DNA from: Emticicia agri
GTDB lineage: Bacteria; Bacteroidota; Bacteroidia; Cytophagales; Spirosomataceae
Length of the DNA stretch: 64,000 bases
Assembly: GCF_004168285.1 (NCBI RefSeq)
Contig: NZ_SEWF01000014.1
Location: 1 to 64,000 of the forward strand
Reading direction: 5' to 3'
Shown here: positions 50,105-58,281 of the stretch, one piece after another
How positions within the stretch are numbered: the first letter of the stretch is position 1
Layout: each line of letters begins with the position of its first letter
The notes under the pieces: model-generated
Told to the model about the DNA's origin: nothing
The model's input: the letters and a program-made list of their open reading frames with translations, nothing else
Databases searched by the model: none
Translations under genes and position numbers: made by a program

Positions 50105-52180
50105 TTATTTAATGCTGATTAAATCGCAAAGGATTCGTTCAGATTCGCTTAATATCAGGTCTCTGTCTTTACCATCTTTTTCGCCTGTGCTCAACTTATT
50201 AACGGCACTTCTGTGTTTCTCGTTTTCGTCTCTTTCCTGTTTACGTTTCGCCTCATTCAAAGAAACCACAGTAATGTCTTTCGTTTTACGATATTCGGCC
50301 AGGTCTTCTACCAATTGCTTCATGGCAACGTCAGAGTTTAAACGTTCGTTGTATTTCTCCTGCAATTTACTAACCACTTTATCAGTAATGATATTGGTTT
50401 TATCGTAGTTTGAAGTATTAATCTGGTCGAATGGTAAAGCCGTTGGCTGAGAACTTTCTCCCATTTCTTCCGGGTCAAAAGGAGACGGAAGATTAATATC
50501 TGCCGAAACACCTTTGCGTTGGGTACTGTTACCCGTAACCCTATAGAACTTCTCAGTAGTCAGTTTCAACTGTCCGTATTTCTCTTTCTGGTCGAAACCA
50601 ACATTCGCAGAAGCCTTTTTATCAGTAGAAGCCGTACGTGGCGACAAAAGGAACTGGTCTAAGTCAACTAATTGTTGTACAGTACCTTTGCCAAAAGACT
50701 TTTCACCAACAATCAACCCACGTTTATAATCCTGAATAGCCCCTGCAAAAATCTCTGATGCCGAAGCACTGAAACGGTTCTGAAGAATTACTAACGGCCC
50801 ATTATACACTAATTCAGGGTCTGTGTCGCTTTCTACATCAACTCCTCCATTGTTATCACGACGTTGTACCACAGGGCCTTTGGTAATGAATAATCCGGTA
50901 AGGTTAATCGCTTCTGTCAACGAACCACCGCCATTATTTCTTAAATCAATCACAACTCCTTCTACTCCTTTGGCTTTAAACTCGTCCAAGAATCTTTTTA
51001 CGTCTTTTGTAGTACTCTGGAAATCGCCACCTTTACGGGCATCTTCAAAGTCACGATAAAACATCGGAATATCAATTACCCCTAATTTATAGTCTCTACC
51101 GTTGTGTTTAATCGGCACAACTTCACCTTTGGCAACTGCCTCTTCTAATTTCACTTTCTCACGTACCAGTCTCAACTCTTTAGTGGTTGAACCTGCAGGG
51201 GCATCGCCCGGTAACAGACGAATACGCACTACTGTTCCTTTCGTACCTCTGATTAGCTTTACGGCGTCGTCAGTCAACCAACCTACAATATCCTGCCATG
51301 CCCCATTATCACCCTGTGCTACTGCCACAATACGGTCATTCTTTACGGCTTTCCCATCTTTAAACAATGGGCCGCCCGGAATCACCTCTGCAATGGCAAC
51401 ATAATCGCCTTCATTTTTCAATGAAGCTCCGATTCCTTCTACCGACTGGCTCATTTCAATATTGAACTGTGCCGCCGTGCTTGGAATCATATAGCTGGTA
51501 TGAGGGTCAATACTTTCAGAAAAAGCATTCATAAATGCCTGAAATATATCTTCTGAACGCCATTTGGCAATTCTTGACTCCCAGCGTTTGTAGCGGTCTT
51601 TCAAGGTAGCTGTTATAGCACTATCTTTACTTCCGCTTAGTTTCAGATCTAATACCTGGCTTTTTACAATCTTATGCCATACGTCATCTAATTCTTTTTC
51701 TGATGTTGCCCACGGAGCTTTTTCTCTGTCAGTATCAAAAGTTTCATCACTGGTAAAATCAAATGGCTTGTCAAGCAAGGTCATGATTTTATCATAACGG
51801 TCTTTATATCTCTTTCTGAATAGATTAAAAACTTCAAAAGGAGCCGTCAAATCCCCCTCCAATAAATCTTCATCAATACCATAGCGATATTTTTCAAAAG
51901 ATTCAACATCGGCTTTTGTAAAATAAGAATGCCCACCATCTACATCTTTGAGGAAATTATCCCACACTTTTGAGGAAAAATTATCATCTAATTTGAATTT
52001 CTGATAGTGATGATAACTCAGAAACTGGGTAGCAAACTGCTCAACCTGCTCCTGTGTGCGTGTAGGAACTAACTCCTTGTAGCCATAAGTTGGCCCGGTG
52101 GGTGTCTTGGTGTTCTGAGCTTTATTCTCAAAGCACCCGAAAAGCCCTGTCAGGGTGAATAGGACTAATATTTTTTTCAT
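50105..52180 (-). CDS. Carboxy-terminal processing peptidase (Prc/Tsp-like, S41 family)
   Basis: A lipoprotein of about 691 residues that should trim or degrade periplasmic proteins. ATG 52180 gives a lipobox (LFGC). An N-terminal helical domain (DVDGGHSYFTKADV) precedes a PDZ domain (GPLFKDGKAVKNDRIVAVAQ) and the S41 catalytic domain (LRNNGGGSLTEAINL, then FSASASEIFAGAIQDYKRG and FGKGTVQQL). By comparison with E. coli Tsp, the catalytic pair is S473 and K498. A C-terminal DUF3340 segment follows. The terminator lies directly downstream. Confidence 0.92.
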   Translation of the reverse strand: MKKILVLFTLTGLFGCFENKAQNTKTPTGPTYGYKELVPTRTQEQVEQFATQFLSYHHYQKFKLDDNFSSKVWDNFLKDVDGGHSYFTKADVESFEKYRYGIDEDLLEGDLTAPFEVFNLFRKRYKDRYDKIMTLLDKPFDFTSDETFDTDREKAPWATSEKELDDVWHKIVKSQVLDLKLSGSKDSAITATLKDRYKRWESRIAKWRSEDIFQAFMNAFSESIDPHTSYMIPSTAAQFNIEMSQSVEGIGASLKNEGDYVAIAEVIPGGPLFKDGKAVKNDRIVAVAQGDNGAWQDIVGWLTDDAVKLIRGTKGTVVRIRLLPGDAPAGSTTKELRLVREKVKLEEAVAKGEVVPIKHNGRDYKLGVIDIPMFYRDFEDARKGGDFQSTTKDVKRFLDEFKAKGVEGVVIDLRNNGGGSLTEAINLTGLFITKGPVVQRRDNNGGVDVESDTDPELVYNGPLVILQNRFSASASEIFAGAIQDYKRGLIVGEKSFGKGTVQQLVDLDQFLLSPRTASTDKKASANVGFDQKEKYGQLKLTTEKFYRVTGNSTQRKGVSADINLPSPFDPEEMGESSQPTALPFDQINTSNYDKTNIITDKVVSKLQEKYNERLNSDVAMKQLVEDLAEYRKTKDITVVSLNEAKRKQERDENEKHRSAVNKLSTGEKDGKDRDLILSESERILCDLISIK

Positions 52181-52354
52181 AATTTCTAACATAATAACCC
52201 CGCCCCCTTAAGGAGAGTTTTGATTTAAAATATACCGAATCGTTAATTATATGCCTTAAAAAGCTAATTATAAGTAAATTACTAAATTGTTAACAATTAT
52301 CAAACTGATATGGTTGCCTATTTTATAATCTCTCTCCTACAATGCTTTCTTTTT

Positions 52355-53098
52355 TTATTTTACAATATCTATCAGTTCTAAATCAAAAATCAATACCTGA
52401 TTCGGGCCGATACTTGGTGGTCCTTGCGGGCCATAAGCCAGATTTGCCGGAATAAATATTTTCCATTTAGAACCCACAGGCATTATCTGCAATATATCCT
52501 GCCATCCCTGAATCACTTGTGTTACACCAAACTCTGCAGGCTCACCTCTCTGTACAGAACTATCAAAAATTGTTCCATCAATGGTTGTACCATGATAGTG
52601 TACTCTTACTCTATCTGTTGCCACAGGCTTTGTTCCCGTACCTTCTTTTACTACCTGATATTGTAAACCACTTGGTAGGGTTATAATACCTGTTTTGCCT
52701 TTATTAGCTGCCAGAAATGCGTCTCCGGCTTTTTGGTTAGCAACAGCCTTTTTCATAGACTCGTTCTGAAAATACCCTTGAATGTAAGCATTGGCTGCGC
52801 CAGGGTCTAAAGCCGTAGGCTGACCATTCAACACATGATTAATGGCACTCGCCAACATATCTGTATTACATTTGATATTCTGCTGTTTAAGATTAGCTGC
52901 AATATTCATTCCGATAGCGTAGCTCAAAGAATCCATTGTATTTTTCATCGGGCCACTTGTATTTGCCGCAACTGGCTTTGGGGCAGCAGGTTTTGCCGTG
53001 CTTGCAGGTGCCTTTTTAACCGGAGTTTTTGGAGTTTGTGCAACAGCAAATTGTGTGGTAAATATGCTAACTGAAAGAGCCACTATGATTTTCTTCAT
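52355..53098 (-). CDS. FKBP-type peptidyl-prolyl isomerase, periplasmic
   Basis: An isomerase of about 247 residues. ATG 53098 gives a signal peptide ending FAVAQ, and a Pro/Ala/Lys linker (TPKTPVKKAPASTAKPAAP) follows. The FKBP N-terminal dimerisation domain (SLSYAIGMNIAANLKQQ) and the FKBP fold (VRVHYHGTTIDGTIFDSSVQRGE, QGWQDILQIMPVGSKWKIFIP, LAYGPQGPP, LIFDLELIDI) are complete. It assists folding of secreted proteins, like FkpA. Confidence 0.93.
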   Translation of the reverse strand: MKKIIVALSVSIFTTQFAVAQTPKTPVKKAPASTAKPAAPKPVAANTSGPMKNTMDSLSYAIGMNIAANLKQQNIKCNTDMLASAINHVLNGQPTALDPGAANAYIQGYFQNESMKKAVANQKAGDAFLAANKGKTGIITLPSGLQYQVVKEGTGTKPVATDRVRVHYHGTTIDGTIFDSSVQRGEPAEFGVTQVIQGWQDILQIMPVGSKWKIFIPANLAYGPQGPPSIGPNQVLIFDLELIDIVK

Positions 53099-53230
53099 TT
53101 TTGGAAACACTGTTTTTTTTAAATTTGTTAAAGAATAACAAATAAACGTACTTTTACCTGAAAAATTAGATTCAGTAGAAAAAAAACTACAAAAAATATT
53201 AATTTTCCTTAAATTTTAAGAATTTTTAAC

Positions 53231-54334
53231 ATGGCTCTAAGCTTACAGGAATTCAGGCGATATGACCGCCAGATACTATTACCGGAGTTGGGTGTAGAAG
53301 GTCAGGAGAAGCTAAAACAAGCCAAGGTGCTCGTGGTGGGTTGTGGCGGATTAGGCAGCCCTATACTGTTGTATTTAGCTGCTGCAGGGGTAGGCACTTT
53401 AGGGATTATTGAAGACGATAAAATCAGCCTCAGTAACCTGCAAAGGCAGATTTTATATACTTCTGATAAAGTCGGTAAATCTAAAATACATGAAGCTGAA
53501 CGCCGATTACAGGCACTGAATCCCTTAGTAAATATTATTAAACATGGCGTTCGGTTATCAGCAATTAATGCATTAGCTCTTATTAAAAATTATGACCTTG
53601 TGGTAGATGGTACTGATAATTTTCCGACACGCTATCTGGTAAATGATGCCTGTGTGATACTTGGTAAACCCTTTGTGTATGGAGCCATTCATCGTTTTGA
53701 GGGGCAAATCGCCTTGTTTAATTATAAGGGTTCTTCTACTTATCGTGATTTATTTCCAACTCCTCCCCCACCCGAGCAAGCACCCAATTGCTCAGAGGCA
53801 GGGGTATTAGGCGTATTACCGGGCATTATAGGCTCTATGCAGGCATTAGAGGCGATTAAAGCAATTACAGAAATCGGAGAGCCTCTGGCAGGGAAATTAT
53901 ATATGCTGGATACTTTGTCTATGCAAAGCAGAACCCTGAAAGTGCCTAAAATACCTGATGCCCCTGCTATTGAAAAGCTCATAGATTATGAGGCTTTTTG
54001 TGGGATAAACAAATATGAAGACGGGCAAATAACTTATGACCAGTATCTTGATTTATTAGCAGAGCCTGATATAAACGGTGAATCTGCCTTTCAGTTGATA
54101 GATGTGAGAGAAGAATATGAGATTTTTGACGAAGAAAATATCGGCGGAGAAAATATGCCCTTTTCAGAAATAGAAAAGCATATTCCGAACATCAGAAGAG
54201 ATAAACCTGTGGTTGTTTATTGCCAGAGCGGAGGCAGAAGTCAGAAGGTAATTAAATTACTAAGTACTAAATACGGCTATACCAATCTGCTTAATTTTGC
54301 AGGCGGTATTGACGCCATTTTACGAACATTATAG
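53231..54334 (+). CDS. MoeB/ThiF-family adenylyltransferase fused to a rhodanese domain
   Basis: A 367-residue E1-like enzyme that adenylates the C terminus of a ubiquitin-like sulfur carrier (MoaD or ThiS). The ATP site is VVGCGGLGSP (35-44) with the arginine finger in NLQRQILY and D130 region DGTDNFPTR. A C-terminal rhodanese domain carries the persulfide cysteine C331 in YCQSGGRS. The CxxC pairs that bind structural zinc in E. coli MoeB are absent; only C187 remains in that area. Whether it serves MoaD or ThiS cannot be told without neighbours. Confidence 0.87.
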   Translation: MALSLQEFRRYDRQILLPELGVEGQEKLKQAKVLVVGCGGLGSPILLYLAAAGVGTLGIIEDDKISLSNLQRQILYTSDKVGKSKIHEAERRLQALNPLVNIIKHGVRLSAINALALIKNYDLVVDGTDNFPTRYLVNDACVILGKPFVYGAIHRFEGQIALFNYKGSSTYRDLFPTPPPPEQAPNCSEAGVLGVLPGIIGSMQALEAIKAITEIGEPLAGKLYMLDTLSMQSRTLKVPKIPDAPAIEKLIDYEAFCGINKYEDGQITYDQYLDLLAEPDINGESAFQLIDVREEYEIFDEENIGGENMPFSEIEKHIPNIRRDKPVVVYCQSGGRSQKVIKLLSTKYGYTNLLNFAGGIDAILRTL

Positions 54335-54395
54335 ATACGCTAAAAGGATTGGTGTATTAACTTAAAATGATAGTTGACATATTGCAGATTTATCT

Positions 54396-54839
54396 ATGAA
54401 GGCTGAATTATTAGAGAAGGTAAAAGAAATTATTGAGAAGCGAATGAATACTTCATGGCAGGCGATGGAAGATGCTAAAAATTCGGCCAATGAAGAGGGG
54501 AAAAGTTCGGCAGGAGATAAATATGAAACCGCCCGTGCTATGGGACAGATAGACCGTGAAATGAATGGCAGAATGTATGACCAAGCCCAACAGGAAAGAC
54601 TTCTATTAGACAAAATAAACCCTCAGATTCCTTTTTCGCATGTGGGCTTAGGTGCTTTGGTTAACACTACTATGGGTATCTTTTTTGTAGCCGTTGGCGC
54701 AGGTATAATACCTCTGAATGGCACAAATATCATGATTATCTCTCCTCAATCTCCTATCGGGCAGATACTGATGGGTAAGACAGCGCAAGATGCTTTTGAA
54801 TTCAGAGGGAAAAAGTATGAAGTTATATTAGTTGAGTAA
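54396..54839 (+). CDS. GreA/GreB-like protein
   Basis: A 147-residue protein with an N-terminal coiled coil (to about 72) and a C-terminal Gre-type FKBP-like domain (ISPQSPIGQILMGKTAQDAFEFRGKKYEVILV). The coiled-coil tip that in GreA carries the acidic DLSEN residues reads GKSSAGDKYE, so RNA-cleavage stimulation is doubtful. Relatives are sometimes mislabelled as 3-oxoacyl-ACP synthase, which the sequence does not support. It probably binds RNA polymerase. It is 61 bases after the MoeB-like gene. Confidence 0.75.
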   Translation: MKAELLEKVKEIIEKRMNTSWQAMEDAKNSANEEGKSSAGDKYETARAMGQIDREMNGRMYDQAQQERLLLDKINPQIPFSHVGLGALVNTTMGIFFVAVGAGIIPLNGTNIMIISPQSPIGQILMGKTAQDAFEFRGKKYEVILVE

Positions 54840-54841
54840 CT

Positions 54842-54973
54842 TTGTCTGAACTATGATTTACCTGATTGAATGATTTTACTGATTAAAACTGTTTAGTTAT
54901 TTTCTTAGCAGGAGAATCAAAATAAAGAAAATCAATTTTATCAGTTCAATCAGGTAAATCACAGTTCAGACAA
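54842..54973. terminator. Long near-perfect inverted repeat between convergent genes
   Basis: 29-base arms (54842-54870 and 54945-54973) match at 28 positions; they contain GATTTACCTGATT. The loop is 74 bases. It separates the Gre-like gene and the glycosyltransferase and may serve both ends or be a mobile repeat. Confidence 0.6.
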
Positions 54974-54984
54974 TAATTTCGCAA

Positions 54985-55731
54985 TCATTTAACCACCCAC
55001 TGCAAGACCTTAGATAAGGGCTTGGCATAAAGGGTGTACCATTTTGGAGTCAGTCCATTAATATCCCAGGCTCTGCGGTCTTCTTTATTTGCTCTGATAC
55101 GGTTTTTTAATGAGGCATTACTTGTTCCTCCTGTTCGCATTTTCATTAATACTTCAGGTACATAAAACGAAGAAACATTATGCTTGTATAACATCCTGAG
55201 CATCAGTTCATAATCACCTGCACTTCTGAAAGAGGTATCATATAGCCCATAGGCATCATAAGCCGATTTTTTTAAGAAAAAGGCCGTATGTGGGGGCATC
55301 CAACCAGTCAGAAAACGTTTTTTGTCGTATTTACCCGATTTCCAGTTGCGCACTACTTTGTTTATATCTTCGTTGTCCACATAATATAAATCACCATAAA
55401 CCGAATCTGCTTTCGATTCCTGAAAAGCCTTGGCTACTTTAGAAATCACCTGATTATCGGGATAAAAATCATCTGAACCCATAATACCCACTACCTCTCC
55501 GGTAGCCATTGCTACCCCTTTACTCATGGCTTCATAAATACCACTGTCTTTTTCTGACACCCACTTGATTCTGTCTCCATACGATTTCAGGATGTCCACC
55601 GTCCCATCTTTAGAGGCACCATCGGCCACAATGTATTCAATATCGGGGTAATCTTGCGAAAGTACACTTTCAATAGTATCACGGATAGTTGCGGCAGAAT
55701 TGTAAGCGGCAGTAACAATTGAAATTTTCAT
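54985..55731 (-). CDS. Family 2 glycosyltransferase
   Basis: A 248-residue inverting GT-A enzyme. The nucleotide-sugar site is MKISIVTAAYNSAATI (1-16) with ADGASKDGT, and the metal-binding acidic motif is IMGSDDFY (about 80-87). The acceptor region includes TGWMPPHTAFFLKK and SAGDYELMLRM. It likely adds a sugar to a surface glycan at the inner face of the membrane; donor and acceptor are unknown. No other glycan genes are nearby. Confidence 0.9.
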   Translation of the reverse strand: MKISIVTAAYNSAATIRDTIESVLSQDYPDIEYIVADGASKDGTVDILKSYGDRIKWVSEKDSGIYEAMSKGVAMATGEVVGIMGSDDFYPDNQVISKVAKAFQESKADSVYGDLYYVDNEDINKVVRNWKSGKYDKKRFLTGWMPPHTAFFLKKSAYDAYGLYDTSFRSAGDYELMLRMLYKHNVSSFYVPEVLMKMRTGGTSNASLKNRIRANKEDRRAWDINGLTPKWYTLYAKPLSKVLQWVVK

Positions 55732-55842
55732 TCAGTAATGTCAGATTTTAAAATCTATATGATTTTAAGGAGATTATATTTATTCAAGCACCAAAAATAC
55801 AAAAGACTCCTTATAAAAAGACCTTTTCAGGTATTTTGTTCT

Positions 55843-56667
55843 TTACAAGCTATAAAAACGGGTGGCATTTTCTCCAAAAAGCTTCGCTTTTTCTGTTTCA
55901 CTCAATTGAGCGAAATAAGATTGTACAATCCCTAACTGGTCTTCATAAGCACCTGCTACCAGACACACAGGCCAGTCAGAACCATACATGATTCTGTCGA
56001 TTCCGAAAAATTCTAATACACAGTCGAGATAAATATAAAAATCTTCTTTTTCCCATTTGTTCCAGTCAGCTTCTGTTACCATGCCCGAAATCTTACAGTA
56101 TACCTGCTGATGTTGTGCAATTGCTTTCATATAATTCGACCACTTACTGATGCCCTTATTCTTAATATCAGGCTTGGCAATATGGTCTATCACAAATTTA
56201 TTATCAGGACATTCACGCACCAGGTGCAAGGCATCTTTCAGTTGTTTCGGATAAATCAGTATATCATAGGTATAATCAAAATCTAACAGTTTCTTTACCC
56301 CTCTGATGAAACTCTCCTGCTGCATAAACCCGATTGGTTCACCCTGCACAATATGTCTGAACCCTTTCAGTTTATCAAATTGCTTAAAATAACTCAGGCG
56401 TTCCCACAAATTATCGGCTCGTAAATCAACCCAGCCTACTACCCCTTTGATGAAACTATATAGTTGGGCAAATTTCAAAAAATCATGATTCTCATGTTCA
56501 GTCTGGTTTACCTGTACTAATACGCAACCATCAAATCCGTTTTTCTGTAGAATGGGTTCTAAATCAGCCGGTAAAAAATCATGCTGGATAGTTTTCATTG
56601 AGTCGTCAATCCAGGCATAATCTTTAGCAGTATAATACCAGAAATGTTGATGTGCGTCGATAGTCAT
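55843..56667 (-). CDS. Amidohydrolase-family protein, sugar-lactonase-like
   Basis: A 274-residue TIM-barrel hydrolase. The first metal site is TIDAHQHFWYY (2-12); later ligands are in FVIDHIAKP and MYGSDWPVC. The opening and the DDSMKTIQHDFLPADLEPIL segment resemble L-fucono-1,5-lactonases and related 2-pyrone or lactone hydrolases. The operon context (carotenoid-like protein and sugar kinase upstream) fits a sugar role only loosely. Confidence 0.85.
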   Translation of the reverse strand: MTIDAHQHFWYYTAKDYAWIDDSMKTIQHDFLPADLEPILQKNGFDGCVLVQVNQTEHENHDFLKFAQLYSFIKGVVGWVDLRADNLWERLSYFKQFDKLKGFRHIVQGEPIGFMQQESFIRGVKKLLDFDYTYDILIYPKQLKDALHLVRECPDNKFVIDHIAKPDIKNKGISKWSNYMKAIAQHQQVYCKISGMVTEADWNKWEKEDFYIYLDCVLEFFGIDRIMYGSDWPVCLVAGAYEDQLGIVQSYFAQLSETEKAKLFGENATRFYSL

Positions 56668-56688
56668 TGCAATGAGGTATTGAATAGA

Positions 56689-57327
56689 TTAATGGATAAA
56701 GTTCTGTATACCGAAAAAACAAATCTGTAAAATCAATAGCCAGAGAGCTATGGGATTGTCTTTTCTGAATTTCATACTATGAAACAAAGATAGCAAAACC
56801 GCTGATACGATAAACCATGCTATATAATTCTGAACAGGTGGGTTAGCTACTTTCCACGACCACATATTCAGCCTGATAGCCACAGGTTCTACCAGAAAAT
56901 CGAGCATGGTCATTAGCATGGCGCCATAAAGTACTTTTATATAGATAGGTTTAGATGTCCGGCAAAAAGAACTCCCTACACAATACACCAATAAAAGCCA
57001 GTTTACGCCTATCATAGGTGGTACTTCCAGGACTTTAAACCCTAATGTAGTTTCATACTTGTACGGGCCAAATATCACTCCTGTTTTTACCCCTGCCACT
57101 TCAATAAAAAAGCCTGTCAGGAATGTAACAATACAAAAAATGATAAAATTACGGTTCCATTGCTGATGGAAATAAAGCAGAATAGCCAAAGAAGCTAAAA
57201 GATTGAAGGGAGTCAGCCATTGAAACAGTTGCGTTGTTTGTGGAATATTCATACCTATCAATCCGGCTATATACATAGCCGTAAGTAGCAATAAATAAGG
57301 TATAGGATTGGGCATATTATGTATCAC
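56689..57327 (-). CDS. Carotenoid biosynthesis protein-like (DUF422/CruF-type) membrane protein
   Basis: A 212-residue membrane protein with seven predicted helices. The motifs FFIEVAGVKTGVIFGPYKY, VPPMIGVNWLL and TMLDFLVEPVAIRLNMWSW match the CruF/bisanhydrobacterioruberin-hydratase group, where the acidic and histidine-poor helices act on carotenoid ends. No other carotenoid genes are in the window. It lies 5 bases after the sugar-kinase-like gene and 21 bases before the amidohydrolase. Confidence 0.82.
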   Translation of the reverse strand: MIHNMPNPIPYLLLLTAMYIAGLIGMNIPQTTQLFQWLTPFNLLASLAILLYFHQQWNRNFIIFCIVTFLTGFFIEVAGVKTGVIFGPYKYETTLGFKVLEVPPMIGVNWLLLVYCVGSSFCRTSKPIYIKVLYGAMLMTMLDFLVEPVAIRLNMWSWKVANPPVQNYIAWFIVSAVLLSLFHSMKFRKDNPIALWLLILQICFFGIQNFIH

Positions 57328-57332
57328 GATTT

Positions 57333-58175
57333 TTAAATCGTATGATATTTTACTAAACCATCAATTGGTGTTATCAATACGTTTCCGATTTGCAGTTTTT
57401 TGCTTTCGGCCACTTCTCTCAGAATCTGTTCGTAATAAAATCCTATTGAGCCTACAAAATTGAGTTTTACGGCAAAGCACATTGGGTATTTCAGAATATA
57501 TTTCTCAAAAAATTGACTGAAAGACTCAGCGACTAAATTGTGGCAGAAACTATCCCGTATATTATCAGCTATAAATCTGGCATAAGAAGCAAAATATCTG
57601 TTCGGGAAAGGCTTATGATAAGCATTGTCTAATACCATCAGTCTGTCCATTACACCATATTTTTCTTCAAATATTTGTCTGATATGCGCAGGCATTTCTT
57701 TGTGCAGATACGCCAATAAAAGTAATTTACCCAGATGTCCGCCACTTCCTTCATCACCTAACCAGAAACCTAAAGGTGGCACCTGATAGGCAATTTTTTC
57801 TCCATCAAAATAGCAGGAATTAGAACCCGTGCCTAAAATACAACCTATCCCCTCCTGATGCCCACAGGCGGCTCGTGCTGCGCCTAATACATCGCTTTGC
57901 ACATCAATATGCTCAACCTCATCAAAAACTTTCAGAATGGCCGTGCGCAATACATTTGCTTTTTCCTCATTGGTAATACCCGTGCCATAATAAAAAACCT
58001 GTGTAATTTTACCCCTGCAATGTGGCTCAAGATTGGCTTGCAATTCAGTGGCTATCGAATCGGCATCCTGGTAATAAGGACTAAAGCCCACAGTCTGGGT
58101 TTGTCCTGTAATTGCACTCCCATCTACAATTCGCCAATCTGTTTTAGTTGAACCACTATCTGCAATTAATATCAT
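57333..58175 (-). CDS. BadF/BadG/BcrA/BcrD-type ATPase, N-acetylglucosamine-kinase-like
   Basis: A 280-residue ASKHA-fold kinase. Phosphate-binding motifs are LIADSGSTKTDWRI (3-16) and GCILGTGSNSCYFDG (about 111-125), with FWLGDEGSGGHLG typical of GlcNAc kinases. It probably phosphorylates an amino sugar recovered from peptidoglycan. It begins a three-gene operon with the carotenoid-like protein and the amidohydrolase. Confidence 0.87.
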   Translation of the reverse strand: MILIADSGSTKTDWRIVDGSAITGQTQTVGFSPYYQDADSIATELQANLEPHCRGKITQVFYYGTGITNEEKANVLRTAILKVFDEVEHIDVQSDVLGAARAACGHQEGIGCILGTGSNSCYFDGEKIAYQVPPLGFWLGDEGSGGHLGKLLLLAYLHKEMPAHIRQIFEEKYGVMDRLMVLDNAYHKPFPNRYFASYARFIADNIRDSFCHNLVAESFSQFFEKYILKYPMCFAVKLNFVGSIGFYYEQILREVAESKKLQIGNVLITPIDGLVKYHTI

Positions 58176-58220
58176 CTTTAATAATTTAGAGATTGGGTGA
58201 CTGGGTAAATGAGTGGTTGT

Positions 58221-58272
58221 GTGATTAAATTGTTGATCCTTTAATCACTCATTCACTCAATCGCTAATTCAC
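58221..58272. repeat. REP-like imperfect inverted repeat, second copy
   Basis: GTGATTAAA (58221-58229) pairs with TTTAATCAC (58240-58248), and the right flank ACTCATTCACTCAATCGCTAA closely matches the repeat beside the phosphodiesterase gene (1290-1309). It separates lptD from the kinase operon. Confidence 0.6.
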
Positions 58273-58281
58273 TATTTTTTT

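Noticed and set aside
54396-54839. 3-oxoacyl-ACP synthase
   Set aside because: There is no thiolase fold or catalytic Cys-His-His; the coiled coil and C-terminal domain are Gre-like.
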